DNA of 64,000 bases from Methylicorpusculum sp. (GCF_030651835.1 NZ_JAUSBX010000128.1:1-64000), one strand, 5' to 3'; positions 8,591 through 19,146 are shown, numbered from the stretch's first letter. Numbers and translations are program-made. The notes: generated from the letters alone by a model not told the origin.

Positions 8591-9523
8591 ATGATTGATC
8601 ACTCTTCTGATGCGCTTGTTACGTTAACGACAATACGTGACTACATCCGCTGGGGCGCAACCCGTTTTAATAAAGCCAACATTTTTTTCGGTCACGGTGC
8701 AGCAAGTGCCCTTGATGAAGCTGCAGCATTGCTGCTTCATACCTTGCAACTTCCTTTTGATTTGTCGCCGGTTTACCTGGATAGTGTACTGACACATGAA
8801 GAGCGTCAAGCTGTGTCTGCTTTATTTGACAGACGTATCAACGAGCGCAAGCCGGTTGCCTATTTAACCAACCAGGTGCAATTTGCCGGACTTCCTTTTT
8901 ATGTGGATGAACGGGTTCTGGTGCCGCGCTCTCCGATAGCTGAGTTGATCAACGAACATTTCTCTCCTTGGTTGGAAGTCGATAATGTAAGCCGCGTACT
9001 TGATTTGTGTACCGGCAGTGCCTGTATTGCGATTGCCTGTGCTTACGCCTTTCCCGAGGCAAAAGTCGATGCGGTTGATCTTTCCGACGATGCGCTGGCG
9101 GTTGCTGAGATTAATCTGAAAAAATATGACGCTGCCGATCAAGTCACTCTGTATCATTCTGATTTGTTCGATGCCTTACCGCCTGATAAATACGATCTGA
9201 TCGTCAGTAATCCGCCCTATGTCAGCACGGCAGAATGGGAAGGGTTGCCTGCCGAATTTCATGCCGAACCTGATATGGGCTTTTTAGGTGGTGAGTCGGG
9301 ATTGGATCTGGTGCTGCGAATTTTGGCCCGAGCGCATGACTTTTTGACGGCTGAGGGAATTTTGGTTGTTGAGGTTGGCAGCAGTGCCGAGACCTTACAA
9401 ACCTTATACCCCGACGTACCTTTTTACTGGCTGGATTTTGAACATGGTGGTGATGGCGTTTTTTTATTGACGGCAGAGCAAGTCAGACAGTTCACGCCTC
9501 TTTTTCAACAAGCTTTAAAATAG
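8591..9523 (+). CDS. prmB: Release-factor or ribosomal protein L3 glutamine N5-methyltransferase
   Basis: This SAM-dependent methyltransferase acts on the GGQ glutamine of a translation protein. The SAM site [12 protein letters not shown] (138-149) and the catalytic NPPY (207-210) are intact. At 310 residues it is closer to PrmB (YfcB, L3-specific) than to PrmC. The next gene, aroC, starts 4 bp after its stop, the prmB-aroC order known in gammaproteobacteria. The upstream gap of 97 bp shared with the HDOD gene must hold the promoter. Confidence 0.88.
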   Translation: MIDHSSDALVTLTTIRDYIRWGATRFNKANIFFGHGAASALDEAAALLLHTLQLPFDLSPVYLDSVLTHEERQAVSALFDRRINERKPVAYLTNQVQFAGLPFYVDERVLVPRSPIAELINEHFSPWLEVDNVSRVLDLCTGSACIAIACAYAFPEAKVDAVDLSDDALAVAEINLKKYDAADQVTLYHSDLFDALPPDKYDLIVSNPPYVSTAEWEGLPAEFHAEPDMGFLGGESGLDLVLRILARAHDFLTAEGILVVEVGSSAETLQTLYPDVPFYWLDFEHGGDGVFLLTAEQVRQFTPLFQQALK

Positions 9524-9527
9524 AGTT

Positions 9528-10616
9528 ATGTCCGGAAACACGTTTGGAAAATTATTTACCGTAACCACGTTTGGTGAAAGTCACGGGCCTGCCATTGGCT
9601 GTATCGTTGATGGCTGCCCCCCCGGAATGCCGCTTTCAGAAGCCGATATTCAAACCGATCTGGACCGACGCAAGCCTGGCACCTCGAGGCATACTACCCA
9701 ACGCAGGGAGGCCGATGAGGTCAAGATTCTTTCCGGAGTTTTTGAAGGCGTCACCACCGGTACGCCCATCGGTATGATCATTGAAAATACCGATCAGCGT
9801 TCCAAAGATTACTCAAAAATTGCGGAAAGTTTCAGACCAGGCCATGCTGATTATGCCTATCATCAAAAATACGGCTTTCGGGATTACCGGGGCGGAGGGC
9901 GGTCTTCTGCACGCGAGACGGCCATGCGGGTTGCTGCAGGCGCCATTGCTAAAAAATATCTCAAGCATATTGCCGGTATTGAAATAAGAGGTTATTTATC
10001 GCAATTGGGGCCTATTAAAATAGATAAAGTCGACTGGTCGGTAGTGGATAATAATCCGTTTTTCTGCCCGGATGAAGATAAAGTCGAAGCCATGGAAAAC
10101 TACATGGATGCGCTGCGAAAAGAAGGCGATTCGATAGGTGCCAAGATTGTTATTGTAGCCAGTCATGTCCCGCCCGGTTTGGGCGAGCCCATATTCGACA
10201 GGCTTGATGCCGATTTGGCCCATGCCCTGATGAGTATCAACGCGGTAAAAGGCGTAGAAATCGGTGGCGGCTTTGATTGCGTGGATACCAAAGGAACGGC
10301 TTTTCGCGATGAAATAAGGCCGGACGGCTTTTTAAGCAATCACGCGGGCGGTGTTTTAGGCGGAATTTCCACCGGTCAGGATGTGGTCGCCAGCATCGCG
10401 TTAAAACCTACATCCAGTCTGCGTTTATTAGGAAAAAGTATCGATATTCATGGTGAAGCGATTGATGTCGTCACGCATGGCAGACATGATCCTTGCGTCG
10501 GCATTCGCGCCACACCGATTGCTGAAGCAATGATGGCGATCACGCTGATGGATCACTTTTTGAGACATCGCGGTCAAAATGCAGAAGTTGATTCCGGATT
10601 ACCGGCTATAAGATAA
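9528..10616 (+). CDS. aroC: Chorismate synthase
   Basis: It converts 5-enolpyruvylshikimate 3-phosphate to chorismate, the last shared step of aromatic synthesis, using reduced FMN. Signatures are the N-terminal [14 protein letters not shown], the RPGHADYAY region, [20 protein letters not shown] and the C-terminal [10 protein letters not shown]. The length of 362 residues is standard. It follows prmB by 4 bp and is followed by an MFS gene after 12 bp, so the three are likely one transcript. Confidence 0.96.
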   Translation: MSGNTFGKLFTVTTFGESHGPAIGCIVDGCPPGMPLSEADIQTDLDRRKPGTSRHTTQRREADEVKILSGVFEGVTTGTPIGMIIENTDQRSKDYSKIAESFRPGHADYAYHQKYGFRDYRGGGRSSARETAMRVAAGAIAKKYLKHIAGIEIRGYLSQLGPIKIDKVDWSVVDNNPFFCPDEDKVEAMENYMDALRKEGDSIGAKIVIVASHVPPGLGEPIFDRLDADLAHALMSINAVKGVEIGGGFDCVDTKGTAFRDEIRPDGFLSNHAGGVLGGISTGQDVVASIALKPTSSLRLLGKSIDIHGEAIDVVTHGRHDPCVGIRATPIAEAMMAITLMDHFLRHRGQNAEVDSGLPAIR

Positions 10617-10628
10617 AAGATTCCTTCA

Positions 10629-11792
10629 ATGTCGGTACCTTACTGGCGATTGTCAGGATTTTATTTTTTCTATTTTGCAACGCTGGGCGGCTTTTTGCCG
10701 TATTGGAGCCTCTACCTTAAATCACTGGGCTTTAATCCCGGTGAAATTGGAGAGCTTTCGGCTTTTTTGGTAGGCACTAAGATCATTGCTCCCAATATTT
10801 GGGGCTGGATTGCAGATTACACCGGTAAAAGTTTAAGGATTATCCGCATAGCCTGTTTTTTATCGGCGTGCTTGTTTGCTGCTTTCCTCTGGGTGCGCGG
10901 CTATTTTTGGTTTGCCGCAATAACGGTTGCTTTCAGTTTTTTCTGGAATGCGGCCCTGCCTCAGTTTGAAGCGGCGACCCTGTTTCATCTCAAATCCGAG
11001 CGGCATCGTTACAGTGAAATCCGTCTATGGGGGTCGGTTGGGTTTATCGCTACGGTCGTTTTTATGGGCTGGTTACTGGATAGCCTGACAATTGAAATAC
11101 TGCCGCAAGTCATTACTGTTTTGTTGATTGTTCTGTGGTTTACGGCCTTGATTACGCCGGAGGCTAAGGCCTCACTCGGTGAACGGGGTACGGTCAGAAT
11201 CTCGCGTTTACTGATGAAGCCGGAAATAATCGCTTTTTTTACGGTTTATCTTCTGATTCAGCTCGCTCATGGCCCATATTATGTGTTTTTCTCCATTTTT
11301 CTGAAGGGCCATGGTTATTCATCAACAATGACCGGGCTGCTCTGGTCGTTGGGCGTATTGGCTGAAATCATATTGTTTCTGTTTATGCGGAAAATACTGG
11401 CCCGCTTTAGTTTGCGCAAAATTTTATTGACCAGCATCGTGCTGAGTATTGTTCGCTGGAATATGATTGCTTATTTTCCGAATCAGATCAGTTTGTTGAT
11501 CGCAGCCCAGGTGTTACATGCAGCCACTTTTGGTGCGACTCATGTGGCGGCCATTCATCTGGTTGATCATTATTTCGGACACCAGCATCAAGGGAAAGGT
11601 CAGGCTTTGTACAGCAGCATGAGTTTTGGTCTGGGAGGCATGCTGGGCAGTTTATACAGCGGATATTTATGGGAATCCTGGGGGCCGGAACGGGTCTATG
11701 CTTTGGCCGCCGTCAGTTGTGCCGTCGCTTTGATCATAGCTTACATCTGGGTGGGCCGGGATCATGCGCAAAAAGCCATTGCGCAAAATTAA
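10629..11792 (+). CDS. Major facilitator superfamily transporter
   Basis: The 387-residue protein has about 12 hydrophobic segments and opens with YWRLSGFYFFYFATLGGFLP, the pattern of the LacY/HcaT-like MFS group. The loop after the second helix (IWGWIADYTGKSLRI) is a divergent MFS motif A. The substrate cannot be read from sequence. It lies 12 bp downstream of aroC, so it may share the prmB-aroC promoter. Confidence 0.82.
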   Translation: MSVPYWRLSGFYFFYFATLGGFLPYWSLYLKSLGFNPGEIGELSAFLVGTKIIAPNIWGWIADYTGKSLRIIRIACFLSACLFAAFLWVRGYFWFAAITVAFSFFWNAALPQFEAATLFHLKSERHRYSEIRLWGSVGFIATVVFMGWLLDSLTIEILPQVITVLLIVLWFTALITPEAKASLGERGTVRISRLLMKPEIIAFFTVYLLIQLAHGPYYVFFSIFLKGHGYSSTMTGLLWSLGVLAEIILFLFMRKILARFSLRKILLTSIVLSIVRWNMIAYFPNQISLLIAAQVLHAATFGATHVAAIHLVDHYFGHQHQGKGQALYSSMSFGLGGMLGSLYSGYLWESWGPERVYALAAVSCAVALIIAYIWVGRDHAQKAIAQN

Positions 11793-11838
11793 GCAAATTA
11801 AAAACTTATAGTATTTGTTCGCACCGCCCATTTTAGTA

Positions 11839-11937
11839 GAGTGTGGGTGCTTGATTTCAATGGACGCATGAATATGTCCCTGTAGCTCTCTGCAAAATCC
11901 CTGTTGCAGAAGCCTTTTCAATCAAGCACCTACACTC
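11839..11937. repeat. 99-bp inverted-repeat element, copy 1 (family A)
   Basis: Arms GAGTGTGGGTGCTTGATT (11839-11856) and AATCAAGCACCTACACTC (11920-11937) pair at 17 of 18 positions. The same 99-bp layout recurs at 36510-36608, and similarity continues past the right arm (ATTCCAA...GGCGAGTAGT). The core CTCTCTGCAAAATCCCTGTT is nearly identical between copies. It has no coding capacity, resembling a MITE or a large REP element. It lies in the 310-bp gap upstream of exbB. Confidence 0.8.
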
Positions 11938-12102
11938 TCAATTCCAAGTTGGCGAGTAGTTACAACTTATGTTCAGATTTACTATTTACGCTGATAAGCA
12001 TTGAACCTGGATATATTTGAGCCAATGATTTTAGTAAAATACACGTTCCAAGTAAGTTCGCTTCTTGATAGAAATTAAATATTTTGTACCTAAGGAAATA
12101 GT

Positions 12103-12720
12103 GTGATCGAGTTAATTAAAAGCGGTGGGTGGCTGATGCTGCCAATCATTCTTTGTTCAATAGCCGCAATGGCCATTATCGGAGAACGGTTCTGGTCGTT
12201 ACGCAAAAAGAAAATTCTGCCTCCTGAATTGATCCCTCAAATCTGGAAGCTGCACCGGGATCGCAAACTGGACAATAACGCCATACGCAGCCTTAGAGTC
12301 AGTTCCCCGTTAGGAGCGGTCTTGGCGGCAGGACTGGCCAACAGCGCACATGGACGGGAAATGATGCGGGTCAGTATCGAGGAGGTCGGTCGACAAGTCG
12401 TTCATGAGCTGGAACGTTTTCTAAATACGCTGGGTACCATTGCTTCCATTGCACCTTTGCTGGGATTGTTGGGGACTGTGGTCGGGATGATAAAAGTTTT
12501 CTCCGCCATCATGCTACATGGCGTGGGTGATCCGGGCATTCTCGCCGGAGGCATATCCGAGGCCTTGATCACGACCGCTGCCGGTTTGACAGTAGCCATT
12601 CCCAGTCTGATTTTTCACCGCTACTTTGAGCGATTGGTGGAAGAATACGTTTTGAACATGGAAGAGGAAGCTTTGAGGCTGATTGATATTATTCACGGTG
12701 ACCGGGAGGAAGTGAAATGA
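12103..12720 (+). CDS. exbB: ExbB/MotA/TolQ proton channel family protein
   Basis: This 205-residue inner-membrane protein is the ExbB-like partner of ExbD in energising TonB-type or lipid export processes. It has an N-terminal membrane segment (WLMLPIILCSIAAMAII), a cytoplasmic loop, and two C-terminal helices containing TIASIAPLLGLLGTVVGMI and ITTAAGLTVAIPSL. The GTG start is supported by AAGGA about 7 bases upstream. It overlaps exbD by 4 bp. No tonB is nearby; the operon continues into lipopolysaccharide genes, as in several gammaproteobacteria. Confidence 0.9.
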   Translation: MIELIKSGGWLMLPIILCSIAAMAIIGERFWSLRKKKILPPELIPQIWKLHRDRKLDNNAIRSLRVSSPLGAVLAAGLANSAHGREMMRVSIEEVGRQVVHELERFLNTLGTIASIAPLLGLLGTVVGMIKVFSAIMLHGVGDPGILAGGISEALITTAAGLTVAIPSLIFHRYFERLVEEYVLNMEEEALRLIDIIHGDREEVK

Positions 12721-13151
12721 ACTTTCACCGCAAAAAAAGAGAGAAGCTGGAAATATCCATCACGCCAATGATTGACGTGGTATTTCTGTTGCTGATTTTT
12801 TTTATGGTGACCACTACGTTCAATAAAGAAACTGCGCTCAATATCAAATTACCTCAGGCCGAAGGCGAAGAGCCTGAACAACAACCCAAAGTGATCAACT
12901 TAACCATTGATGCACAAGGCACCTACTATCTGTCCGGCGACGATGGCTTGCCCCGCGAGCTGGTTAATCAGAAGAAAGAAACCCTGAAAGGGGAATTACA
13001 AAAACTCGCGGTAGTTTCACCCAATTTACCGTTTATCATCAATGCCGATGCAAAAACGCCGCATGAAGCGGTCATCAGAGCGTTGGATATTGCCGGACAG
13101 GTGGGTTTTAAACGTATCACTTTTGCTGCAATAAGGACGCAAAATCCATGA
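12717..13151 (+). CDS. exbD: ExbD/TolR biopolymer transport protein
   Basis: The 144-residue protein has a single N-terminal membrane helix preceded by ISITPMIDVVFLLLIFFMV, where the Asp in PMIDVVF is the conserved proton-carrying residue, then a periplasmic domain. It overlaps exbB by ATGA and lpxK by 4 bp, so translation is coupled along the operon. It forms the proton-driven motor with ExbB; the TonB-like client is not in the window. Confidence 0.92.
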   Translation: MNFHRKKREKLEISITPMIDVVFLLLIFFMVTTTFNKETALNIKLPQAEGEEPEQQPKVINLTIDAQGTYYLSGDDGLPRELVNQKKETLKGELQKLAVVSPNLPFIINADAKTPHEAVIRALDIAGQVGFKRITFAAIRTQNP

Positions 13152-14149
13152 ATTTAAAACGAATTGGCGCGTCCGTGCTGGATTTTATCTGGTACAAGGA
13201 TGACTTGTTCGGTCTGATTATGATGCCGTTGGGTTTTATTTACCGGGATATTGCCAGATTCAGACGCTTTTTGTATCGCATAGGGCTGCTTAAAACACAC
13301 AAATTATCGGTCCCGGTCGTTATCGTAGGCAATTTGACGGTGGGCGGCACCGGTAAAACACCCTTGATTATCTGGATGGCGCAAGTACTTCAGCAAAATG
13401 GATACCGGCCGGGCATTATCAGCCGTGGCTATGGCGGGCAATCAGAAGCGTGGCCGCAAATGGTTGACTTGAATTCGGATCCTCGACGGGTTGGAGATGA
13501 ACCTGTTTTGTTGGCCCGGCACAGTGGTTGCCCGGTTGCGGTTGGGCCTGATCGCGTGGCCACCGCCAGGATGCTGCTTGAGAATTCTGCCTGCACTGTC
13601 ATTTTATCTGACGACGGTTTACAGCATTACGCATTGGCCAGAACTATTGAAATTGTGGTAATTGATGGCGAAAGACGGTTTGGTAACGGTTATTGCTTGC
13701 CTGCCGGACCTTTGAGAGAATCGCAAGACCGCTTAAGCGAAGTCGACCTGGTTGTTGTCAATGGCGTCAAGTCAGACGAGACTCATTTTGACATGCGTGT
13801 GGTTGGTAATGATGCAGTGAATCTGGTCTCAGGCGCACAGGTGCCGTTAACTGATTTCACTGCGGCACCCTGTTATGCTGTTGCCGGCATCGGCAATCCT
13901 GCCCGGTTTTTTGACATGCTCGCTAACAAGGGCGTTTCAGCTATTTGCCTTAAATTTCCTGATCATTATCAATACAGCGCCAAGGATTTGCCTAATGACG
14001 GAAATCCGGTGCTAATGACCGAAAAAGATGCGGTCAAATGCCAGGCCTTTGCAAAGGATAACTACTGGTATGTGCCGGTAACGGCAAATCTTGAACCGGA
14101 TTTTGCCAAACGTTTTTTACATTTACTCGGAGAGAAACATCATGGATAA
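13148..14149 (+). CDS. lpxK: Tetraacyldisaccharide 4'-kinase
   Basis: It phosphorylates the 4' position of the lipid A disaccharide precursor at the inner membrane. The P-loop [12 protein letters not shown] lies near residues 60-71, followed by SRGYGG and [20 protein letters not shown], all typical of LpxK. Its 333 residues are the usual size. It overlaps exbD by 4 bp and ycaR by 8 bp. Position beside kdsB fits lipid A/Kdo assembly. Confidence 0.95.
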   Translation: MNLKRIGASVLDFIWYKDDLFGLIMMPLGFIYRDIARFRRFLYRIGLLKTHKLSVPVVIVGNLTVGGTGKTPLIIWMAQVLQQNGYRPGIISRGYGGQSEAWPQMVDLNSDPRRVGDEPVLLARHSGCPVAVGPDRVATARMLLENSACTVILSDDGLQHYALARTIEIVVIDGERRFGNGYCLPAGPLRESQDRLSEVDLVVVNGVKSDETHFDMRVVGNDAVNLVSGAQVPLTDFTAAPCYAVAGIGNPARFFDMLANKGVSAICLKFPDHYQYSAKDLPNDGNPVLMTEKDAVKCQAFAKDNYWYVPVTANLEPDFAKRFLHLLGEKHHG

Positions 14150-14333
14150 AAAGCTGCTTGAAATTTTAGCCAGTCCTGTCAGCAAAGGACCATTGATTTA
14201 TGACAAAGATAAGCAGGAACTCATCTCGATTGCCGATCGTCTGGCCTTTCCGATTCGTGACGGCATTCCTGTCATGCTTGAAGATGAGGCCAGAGTGTTG
14301 TCCCAAGAAGAAGCAGAAGCCCTGCGCAAATGA
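14142..14333 (+). CDS. ycaR: Trm112/YcaR family small protein
   Basis: The 63-residue protein has the family pattern: [17 protein letters not shown] near the N-terminus and [13 protein letters not shown]. The usual zinc cysteine (LxCPxC) is replaced here by ASPVSKG. The start at 14142 is chosen over an ATG 51 bp upstream because of GGAGAGA just ahead and the conserved length. It overlaps lpxK by 8 bp and kdsB by 4 bp, the classic lpxK-ycaR-kdsB arrangement. Confidence 0.9.
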   Translation: MDKKLLEILASPVSKGPLIYDKDKQELISIADRLAFPIRDGIPVMLEDEARVLSQEEAEALRK

Positions 14334-15106
14334 GTCCGGCGTTTAAAGTGGTCATTCCGGCCCGTTATGGTTCTACCCGTTTACCGGGAAAGCCGCTGCT
14401 GTCGATTGCCGGTAAACCGATGATTGTGCATGTTTGTGAGCGGGCGCAGGAAGCCGGTGCTGATGAAGTGGTGGTCGCAACCGATGATACACGCATTGTC
14501 GATGCTGTCACCCGCCTGGGTATCAAAGCTGTGATGACGCGTCCCGATCATCAAAGCGGAACAGAGCGCATTGCCGAGGTCGCCGCATTAGCCGGGTGGT
14601 CAGGAGGCACTGTTGTTGTCAATCTTCAAGGCGATGAGCCGCTGATTCCTCCTCAATACATTCGTGACGCAGCTTATGCTTTAGCCGCTCAGAATCATGC
14701 CGGTATCGCAACGCTGGCGGCACGTATTGACGACAGCGACGAAATCTTCAATCCCAATTCGGTTAAAGTCGTTCTCGATAAAGCGGGTTATGCCTTGTAT
14801 TTTAGTCGTGCCCCCATTCCCTGGGACCGGGCGCATTTTGGCGTGGAGTCTAAATCGATGCCGGTTGATAGTCTTTATCTCCGTCATATCGGTTTGTATG
14901 CGTACACGGTTGATTTTTTGAACCGTTATTGTGGGTGGGAGGCATCCCCCATTGAAGCGATAGAATCTTTAGAACAATTAAGAATTTTATGGCACGGAGA
15001 CGCGGTATTGGTAAAAACCGTCGATAAAACACCTGAAGCCGGCGTCGATACCGAAGCCGATTTGCTGCGCGTTGAAAAAGCACTGGTAACTTCTCGCCTG
15101 TTTTGA
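14330..15106 (+). CDS. kdsB: 3-deoxy-manno-octulosonate cytidylyltransferase
   Basis: It activates Kdo with CTP to CMP-Kdo for the lipopolysaccharide inner core. Signatures are [17 protein letters not shown], the ATDD motif, NLQGDEPL and [11 protein letters not shown]. The length of 258 residues is standard. It is the last gene of the exbB-exbD-lpxK-ycaR-kdsB unit, started by an ATGA overlap. Palindromic and direct repeats fill the 319 bp after its stop. Confidence 0.96.
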   Translation: MSPAFKVVIPARYGSTRLPGKPLLSIAGKPMIVHVCERAQEAGADEVVVATDDTRIVDAVTRLGIKAVMTRPDHQSGTERIAEVAALAGWSGGTVVVNLQGDEPLIPPQYIRDAAYALAAQNHAGIATLAARIDDSDEIFNPNSVKVVLDKAGYALYFSRAPIPWDRAHFGVESKSMPVDSLYLRHIGLYAYTVDFLNRYCGWEASPIEAIESLEQLRILWHGDAVLVKTVDKTPEAGVDTEADLLRVEKALVTSRLF

Positions 15107-15108
15107 AT

Positions 15109-15160
15109 TATACCCACCGCAGATCGAAATTCGGCGCCGGGGTGCCCGTCAAGGACGCCG
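15109..15160 (+). repeat. 52-bp direct repeat, unit 1 (family B)
   Basis: It begins TATACCCACCGCAGATCGAA and ends GGACGCCG. The same sequence recurs at 15255-15307 with about five substitutions and one inserted base. It starts 2 bp after kdsB. It may be part of a larger degenerate palindromic repeat joined to a truncated family A element. Confidence 0.7.
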
Positions 15161-15172
15161 TATATACTTCCC

Positions 15173-15232
15173 TGTAGCTCTCTGCAAAATCCCTGTTGAA
15201 GACGCCTTTTCAATCACCACCTTACACCCTCT
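15173..15232. repeat. Partial family A element (copy 3, left arm lost)
   Basis: The segment containing CCCTGTAGCTCTCTGCAAAA, CCTGTTG, CCTTTTCAATCA and ending CTTACACCC matches the core and right arm of the elements at 11839 and 36510. The left arm is missing; in its place is a family B direct-repeat unit. This looks like a recombined or truncated copy. Confidence 0.65.
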
Positions 15233-15254
15233 AAAATTGGAGGAGACGTGCAGA

Positions 15255-15307
15255 TATACCCATCGTAGATCGAAATTCGGCACCGGATTGCCCGTCAAAG
15301 GACGCCG
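15255..15307 (+). repeat. 52-bp direct repeat, unit 2 (family B), with adjoining hairpin
   Basis: Second copy of the unit at 15109-15160. It is followed at 15331-15350 by a perfect hairpin TGCCAGCAT-CC-ATGCTGGCA. The pair of units brackets the truncated family A copy, so the 15107-15425 gap consists almost entirely of repeats. Confidence 0.7.
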
Positions 15308-15425
15308 ACAATACATCCCTATAGGCTCTATGCCAGCATCCATGCTGGCAAAGCCTTTGCCGAACAACCCGTTGCCTCCTTAGGCACTGCCGAAATTTGA
15401 AGTGCGAAAGGTATACAAGCACTGT

Positions 15426-15953
15426 CTACTTCGGTTGTTTGATCAGTTTTGAGGGTGGGGGCGGGGTGTATCGCTGCTCGAGTAATTTGTCGATTTTAAC
15501 CGTCAGGCTTTCTACTGCCTTGATGGTTAAATCGATGTTAGGTCCTTTAGATTCGGAGATAATCTGATCCAATAATTGACCGTCGCTGACCCGAATCAGG
15601 TTTCCCATCAAATAAGCGAACAGGAAACTGGGCTTGTGTAATCTGCCGACCAAAATATAGTCTGCGTCAAAACTTTTCCCCAATTGTGCGGCAAGATCGG
15701 CATGATCAAACAGGTAGCCTTCACCGCCGTTTGCCGCTCGCTGAGCCGTCAATGGAATCTGGATGATCCGGTAACCGGCGGAGCGTAATTCTTGTTCCAG
15801 CAAGGGTTTGATCGAAGCCGTGCGTTTTACTTCAGTTGGGATGCCGGGTGCCAGTGTCAAATCTTTCAATTCAAAATCGAGGATGGCGATGCGTGTTTCG
15901 GCGGCCAGATTAAAACTTAAAAGACTTAAACATAAAATAAGTAATTTCATCAT
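15426..15953 (-). CDS. Secreted DUF2380/DUF3280-like protein
   Basis: The 175-residue protein has a signal peptide (MMKLLILCLSLLSFNLAAE) and then AETRIAILDFELKDLTL, the opening of the DUF2380/DUF3280 group of periplasmic proteins related to TolB-N/GNA1162-like folds. The function of the family is not established; members occur near methanol-oxidation genes in some methylotrophs, but none is present here. It stands alone between repeat DNA and comF. Confidence 0.65.
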   Translation of the reverse strand: MMKLLILCLSLLSFNLAAETRIAILDFELKDLTLAPGIPTEVKRTASIKPLLEQELRSAGYRIIQIPLTAQRAANGGEGYLFDHADLAAQLGKSFDADYILVGRLHKPSFLFAYLMGNLIRVSDGQLLDQIISESKGPNIDLTIKAVESLTVKIDKLLEQRYTPPPPSKLIKQPK

Positions 15954-16039
15954 TCGTGGTTCTCGTTAAGGTGAAATTGCTGAATTGATCGCGGTACAGG
16001 CTAAGATCAATCATGATTTTGTAATAACGTTCTTTACCT

Positions 16040-16741
16040 TCACGCCCTGGCACAGACCCAGACATCGACACGATGAACCCCTGCATTTTTTAAGGCTTTA
16101 GCCAATTCTGAAACGGTAGTGCCGGTCGTCATGACATCGTCGACAATAGCAACATGGTTGAAGGTTAGTTTTTTATTCACCGCAAAAGCATTGAGTATAT
16201 TCTTTTTCCGTTGTTTTGCACTCAATTCAGTCTGGTGCTCGGTATTGCGCTGACGGATGCTGCTGTCCAGATCAACGGGGATATCCATCAGTCTGGCTAT
16301 GGTTTTCGTTATTTCTATGGCTTGATTAAAACCTCTTTCGCGATAACGTTCACTATGCAAAGGCACGGGAATCAGGCATTCGGGTATTTCCGCAATAGTC
16401 AAAAACTGCTCAGCCATAAGCTGTCCGATCAATCTGGCGTTTTTTAGCTGGCCGCCAAACTTGAGCGAGGTGAGTAAATAGCGTATGGCACCGGTGTAGA
16501 CAAAAACAGCATGCGTTTCATCAAAATAAGGTGTTTTATTTAAGCAGGCACCGCATAACATCGGAGTTGTTGATGATTGCTCAAACAACGCACCGCATCG
16601 ATAGCAACACTCAGTTGCTCGTATCAAACCGCTCTCGCAGTGCAGGCAGAGATCTTTTTCTCTTTGTCCAGGATGACCACATAAGATACAAGTAGGCGGA
16701 AACAGGTAATTCTGTATAATATTACTCCAGTTGTTTACCAT
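16040..16741 (-). CDS. comF: ComF family phosphoribosyltransferase-like protein
   Basis: It has an N-terminal zinc ribbon (CILCG, CLHC, CYRCG, CGAC) and a C-terminal phosphoribosyltransferase domain with [16 protein letters not shown]. ComF is needed for uptake of transforming DNA in naturally competent bacteria; the biochemical role is unsettled. The start at 16741 (MVNNWSN, 234 residues) is chosen over an ATG 42 bp upstream that would extend into the bioB leader. It is divergent from bioB, a common pairing in gammaproteobacteria. Confidence 0.88.
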   Translation of the reverse strand: MVNNWSNIIQNYLFPPTCILCGHPGQREKDLCLHCESGLIRATECCYRCGALFEQSSTTPMLCGACLNKTPYFDETHAVFVYTGAIRYLLTSLKFGGQLKNARLIGQLMAEQFLTIAEIPECLIPVPLHSERYRERGFNQAIEITKTIARLMDIPVDLDSSIRQRNTEHQTELSAKQRKKNILNAFAVNKKLTFNHVAIVDDVMTTGTTVSELAKALKNAGVHRVDVWVCARA

Positions 16742-16816
16742 TTTAACGATATTAAGTTGACAGGATTGCTCAACTTGACCCAATCGAAAATAATTAATTG
16801 GCCGGAGATTAACAGA

Positions 16817-17815
16817 ATGTCTGCAAACCCTGCAATACGCCCCTTTGTTCCTGAACTATCGCTACGCCATGATTGGCAGCTGGATGAAGTTCAGGCGCTA
16901 TTTGATTTGCCTTTCAACGATTTGATTCATCAAGCACAGACTGTTCATCGTGCCAATTTTGATCCAAACGAAGTTCAAATCAGCAGTTTGTTAAGCATCA
17001 AAACCGGTGCCTGTTCAGAAGATTGCGGCTATTGTCCGCAAAGTGCGCGTTATGATTCCAGTCTTAAAGCGGAAGCCTTAATGCTGGTCAATGAGGTGTT
17101 AGAGGCAGCCCAACGCGCAAAGGACGATGGTGCATCTCGCTTTTGCATGGGTGCGGCCTGGCGGCAGCCCAAGGATAAGGATATCGAACGTGTTGTTGAG
17201 ATGATTAAAGGCGTCAAGGCTCTGGGTATGGAAACCTGCGTGACGCTCGGTATGTTGACCGATAAACAAACCGAAGAGTTAAAAGCGGGCGGACTGGATT
17301 ATTACAATCACAATCTGGACACTTCGGAAGATTATTATTCAGAAGTTATTACGACAAGAACCTATCAGGACCGGTTGGATACGCTGGCAAGAGTTAGAGA
17401 CGCCGGTATCAATGTGTGTTGCGGCGGCATTGTCGGTATGGGCGAAGGGCAGCAAGACAGAGCCAAGCTGCTGATCGAACTGGCTAATTTACCCAAACAT
17501 CCGGAAAGCGTGCCTATCAATATGTTGGTTCAGGTGCAAGGGACGCCGTTGATGGGTACCGAGTCATTGGATCCTTTGGTTTTTGTCAGAACCATTGCGG
17601 TTGCACGCATCATGATGCCCAGATCCCGCGTGCGCTTGTCAGCGGGCCGAAAGGAAATGAGTGATGAAATGCAGGCGCTGTGTTTTCTCGGCGGCGCCAA
17701 TTCCATTTTTTATGGTGATAAATTATTGACCACAGATAATCCAATGACCCATCAGGATTTAACGTTGTTCAAGCGGTTGGGGCTTCATTCGGGTGGATCA
17801 AGTCACGCGCAATGA
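16817..17815 (+). CDS. bioB: Biotin synthase
   Basis: This radical-SAM enzyme inserts sulfur into dethiobiotin. The [4Fe-4S] motif CSEDCGYC is followed by [14 protein letters not shown] and the C-terminal Arg region (SAGRKEM) are conserved. The start at 16817 gives 332 residues; GGAG lies about 9 bases upstream. An in-frame ATG at 16757 would overlap comF. A TATAAT at 16714-16719 inside the divergent comF start could serve as the -10 element, but no good -35 is seen. Confidence 0.96.
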   Translation: MSANPAIRPFVPELSLRHDWQLDEVQALFDLPFNDLIHQAQTVHRANFDPNEVQISSLLSIKTGACSEDCGYCPQSARYDSSLKAEALMLVNEVLEAAQRAKDDGASRFCMGAAWRQPKDKDIERVVEMIKGVKALGMETCVTLGMLTDKQTEELKAGGLDYYNHNLDTSEDYYSEVITTRTYQDRLDTLARVRDAGINVCCGGIVGMGEGQQDRAKLLIELANLPKHPESVPINMLVQVQGTPLMGTESLDPLVFVRTIAVARIMMPRSRVRLSAGRKEMSDEMQALCFLGGANSIFYGDKLLTTDNPMTHQDLTLFKRLGLHSGGSSHAQ

Positions 17816-17846
17816 CACCCGCAATTCTCAATTTGAAGGGAAAAAT

Positions 17847-17944
17847 GGCTGGACTAAGCTTTTCGAGGATGTTGGCAGCAGGGATGCTGCCGTCAAGCCC
17901 CCATGGAAGGGTTTACGGCGTTTCTCGAAAGGCTTAGCCAAGCC
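17847..17944. repeat. 98-bp inverted-repeat element (family C)
   Basis: Outer arms GGCTGGACTAAGCTTTTCGAG (17847-17867) and its partner at 17924-17944 pair at 18 of 21 positions. An inner hairpin GGCAGCA-GGGA-TGCTGCC lies at 17874-17891. It fills most of the 170-bp gap between bioB and bioF, has no coding capacity, and its size is close to that of the family A elements. Confidence 0.7.
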
Positions 17945-17985
17945 CCCCAAATGACGCTGAAAATTTCAAACTGACCATTGCTAAA

Positions 17986-19146
17986 ATGACACTCCCTTTT
18001 TCCGGATTAACCGAGCAGCTCGAAAGCATTCATCAAGACGGTCTTTACCGTTCTCGGCGAGTGCCGGATTCGGGGCAGGGTGTTCATTGGGTCTTGAAGG
18101 GGCAGCCGTTTGTTAATTTCTGCAGTAACGATTATCTGGGGCTCGCCAGCCATCCAGATATTGCCAAAGCATTTAAGCAAGGCATTGACCGTTACGGAGT
18201 GGGCAGCGGTTCTGCGCATCTGATATGCGGCCACAGCTTTGCGCATCATGCGCTTGAAGAGGAGTTGGCCGATTTTACCGGCCGTTCTCGTGCGCTGTTG
18301 TTTTCAACCGGTTATATGGCCAACATGGGAGTGATCTCGGCATTGGTTGGTCGTAGCGATACCGTGCTGGAAGATCGATTAAATCATGCTTCTTTACTGG
18401 ATGGCGGCCTGTTATCCGGCGGCCGATTTAAACGTTACGCCCATGCGGATAGTGAACATTTAAGCCGTCAGATGGAAACATCAACGGGCAAGGCTTTGGT
18501 CGTGACGGACGGTGTATTCAGCATGGACGGGGATTTTGCTCCGCTGGACAGTCTGGCAAACGTCACCCGCCAACAAAATGCCTGGCTTATGGTGGACGAT
18601 GCGCACGGACTCGGCGTAATCGGGGCTAATGGAGGCGGCATACTAGAGCATTATGGTCTTGGTCAGCACGAGGTCCCGGTATTGGTCGGCACGCTGGGCA
18701 AAGCTTTCGGCACATTCGGTGCTTTTGTTGCCGGTTCCGAGGAACTGATTGAAACGTTGATTCAAAAATCAAGAACGTATATCTACACCACTGCGACACC
18801 ACCGGCTTTGGCCGAGGCGACTCGCGCCAGTTTGAAAATCATCATGGCTGAGACTTGGCGGCGTGAAAAGCTAAAAATGCTTATCGAACGTTTTCAACAG
18901 GGTGCCGGACAACTGGGTCTGCCGATAAAGCCAACGGAATCGCCCATTCAACCTGTCTTGATTGGTGACAGTCATAAAGCCTGTCATGTCAGTCGGCAGC
19001 TTGAGCAAGCCGGGTTTTTGGTCAGCGCCATACGTCCTCCGACTGTGCCTAAAGGTTCGGCGCGTCTGCGCATCACGTTTTCAGCGCTGCATGAAGAGCA
19101 GCATATCGATCAACTGCTTGAAGCCTTGAGTCATTCCGATTTATGA
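17986..19146 (+). CDS. bioF: 8-amino-7-oxononanoate synthase
   Basis: This PLP enzyme condenses pimeloyl-ACP with alanine in biotin synthesis. The PLP lysine lies in [33 protein letters not shown] and DDAHGLG are typical. The length of 386 residues is standard. It overlaps bioH by 4 bp and heads the bioF-H-C-D run, separated from bioB by repeat DNA. Confidence 0.96.
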   Translation: MTLPFSGLTEQLESIHQDGLYRSRRVPDSGQGVHWVLKGQPFVNFCSNDYLGLASHPDIAKAFKQGIDRYGVGSGSAHLICGHSFAHHALEEELADFTGRSRALLFSTGYMANMGVISALVGRSDTVLEDRLNHASLLDGGLLSGGRFKRYAHADSEHLSRQMETSTGKALVVTDGVFSMDGDFAPLDSLANVTRQQNAWLMVDDAHGLGVIGANGGGILEHYGLGQHEVPVLVGTLGKAFGTFGAFVAGSEELIETLIQKSRTYIYTTATPPALAEATRASLKIIMAETWRREKLKMLIERFQQGAGQLGLPIKPTESPIQPVLIGDSHKACHVSRQLEQAGFLVSAIRPPTVPKGSARLRITFSALHEEQHIDQLLEALSHSDL

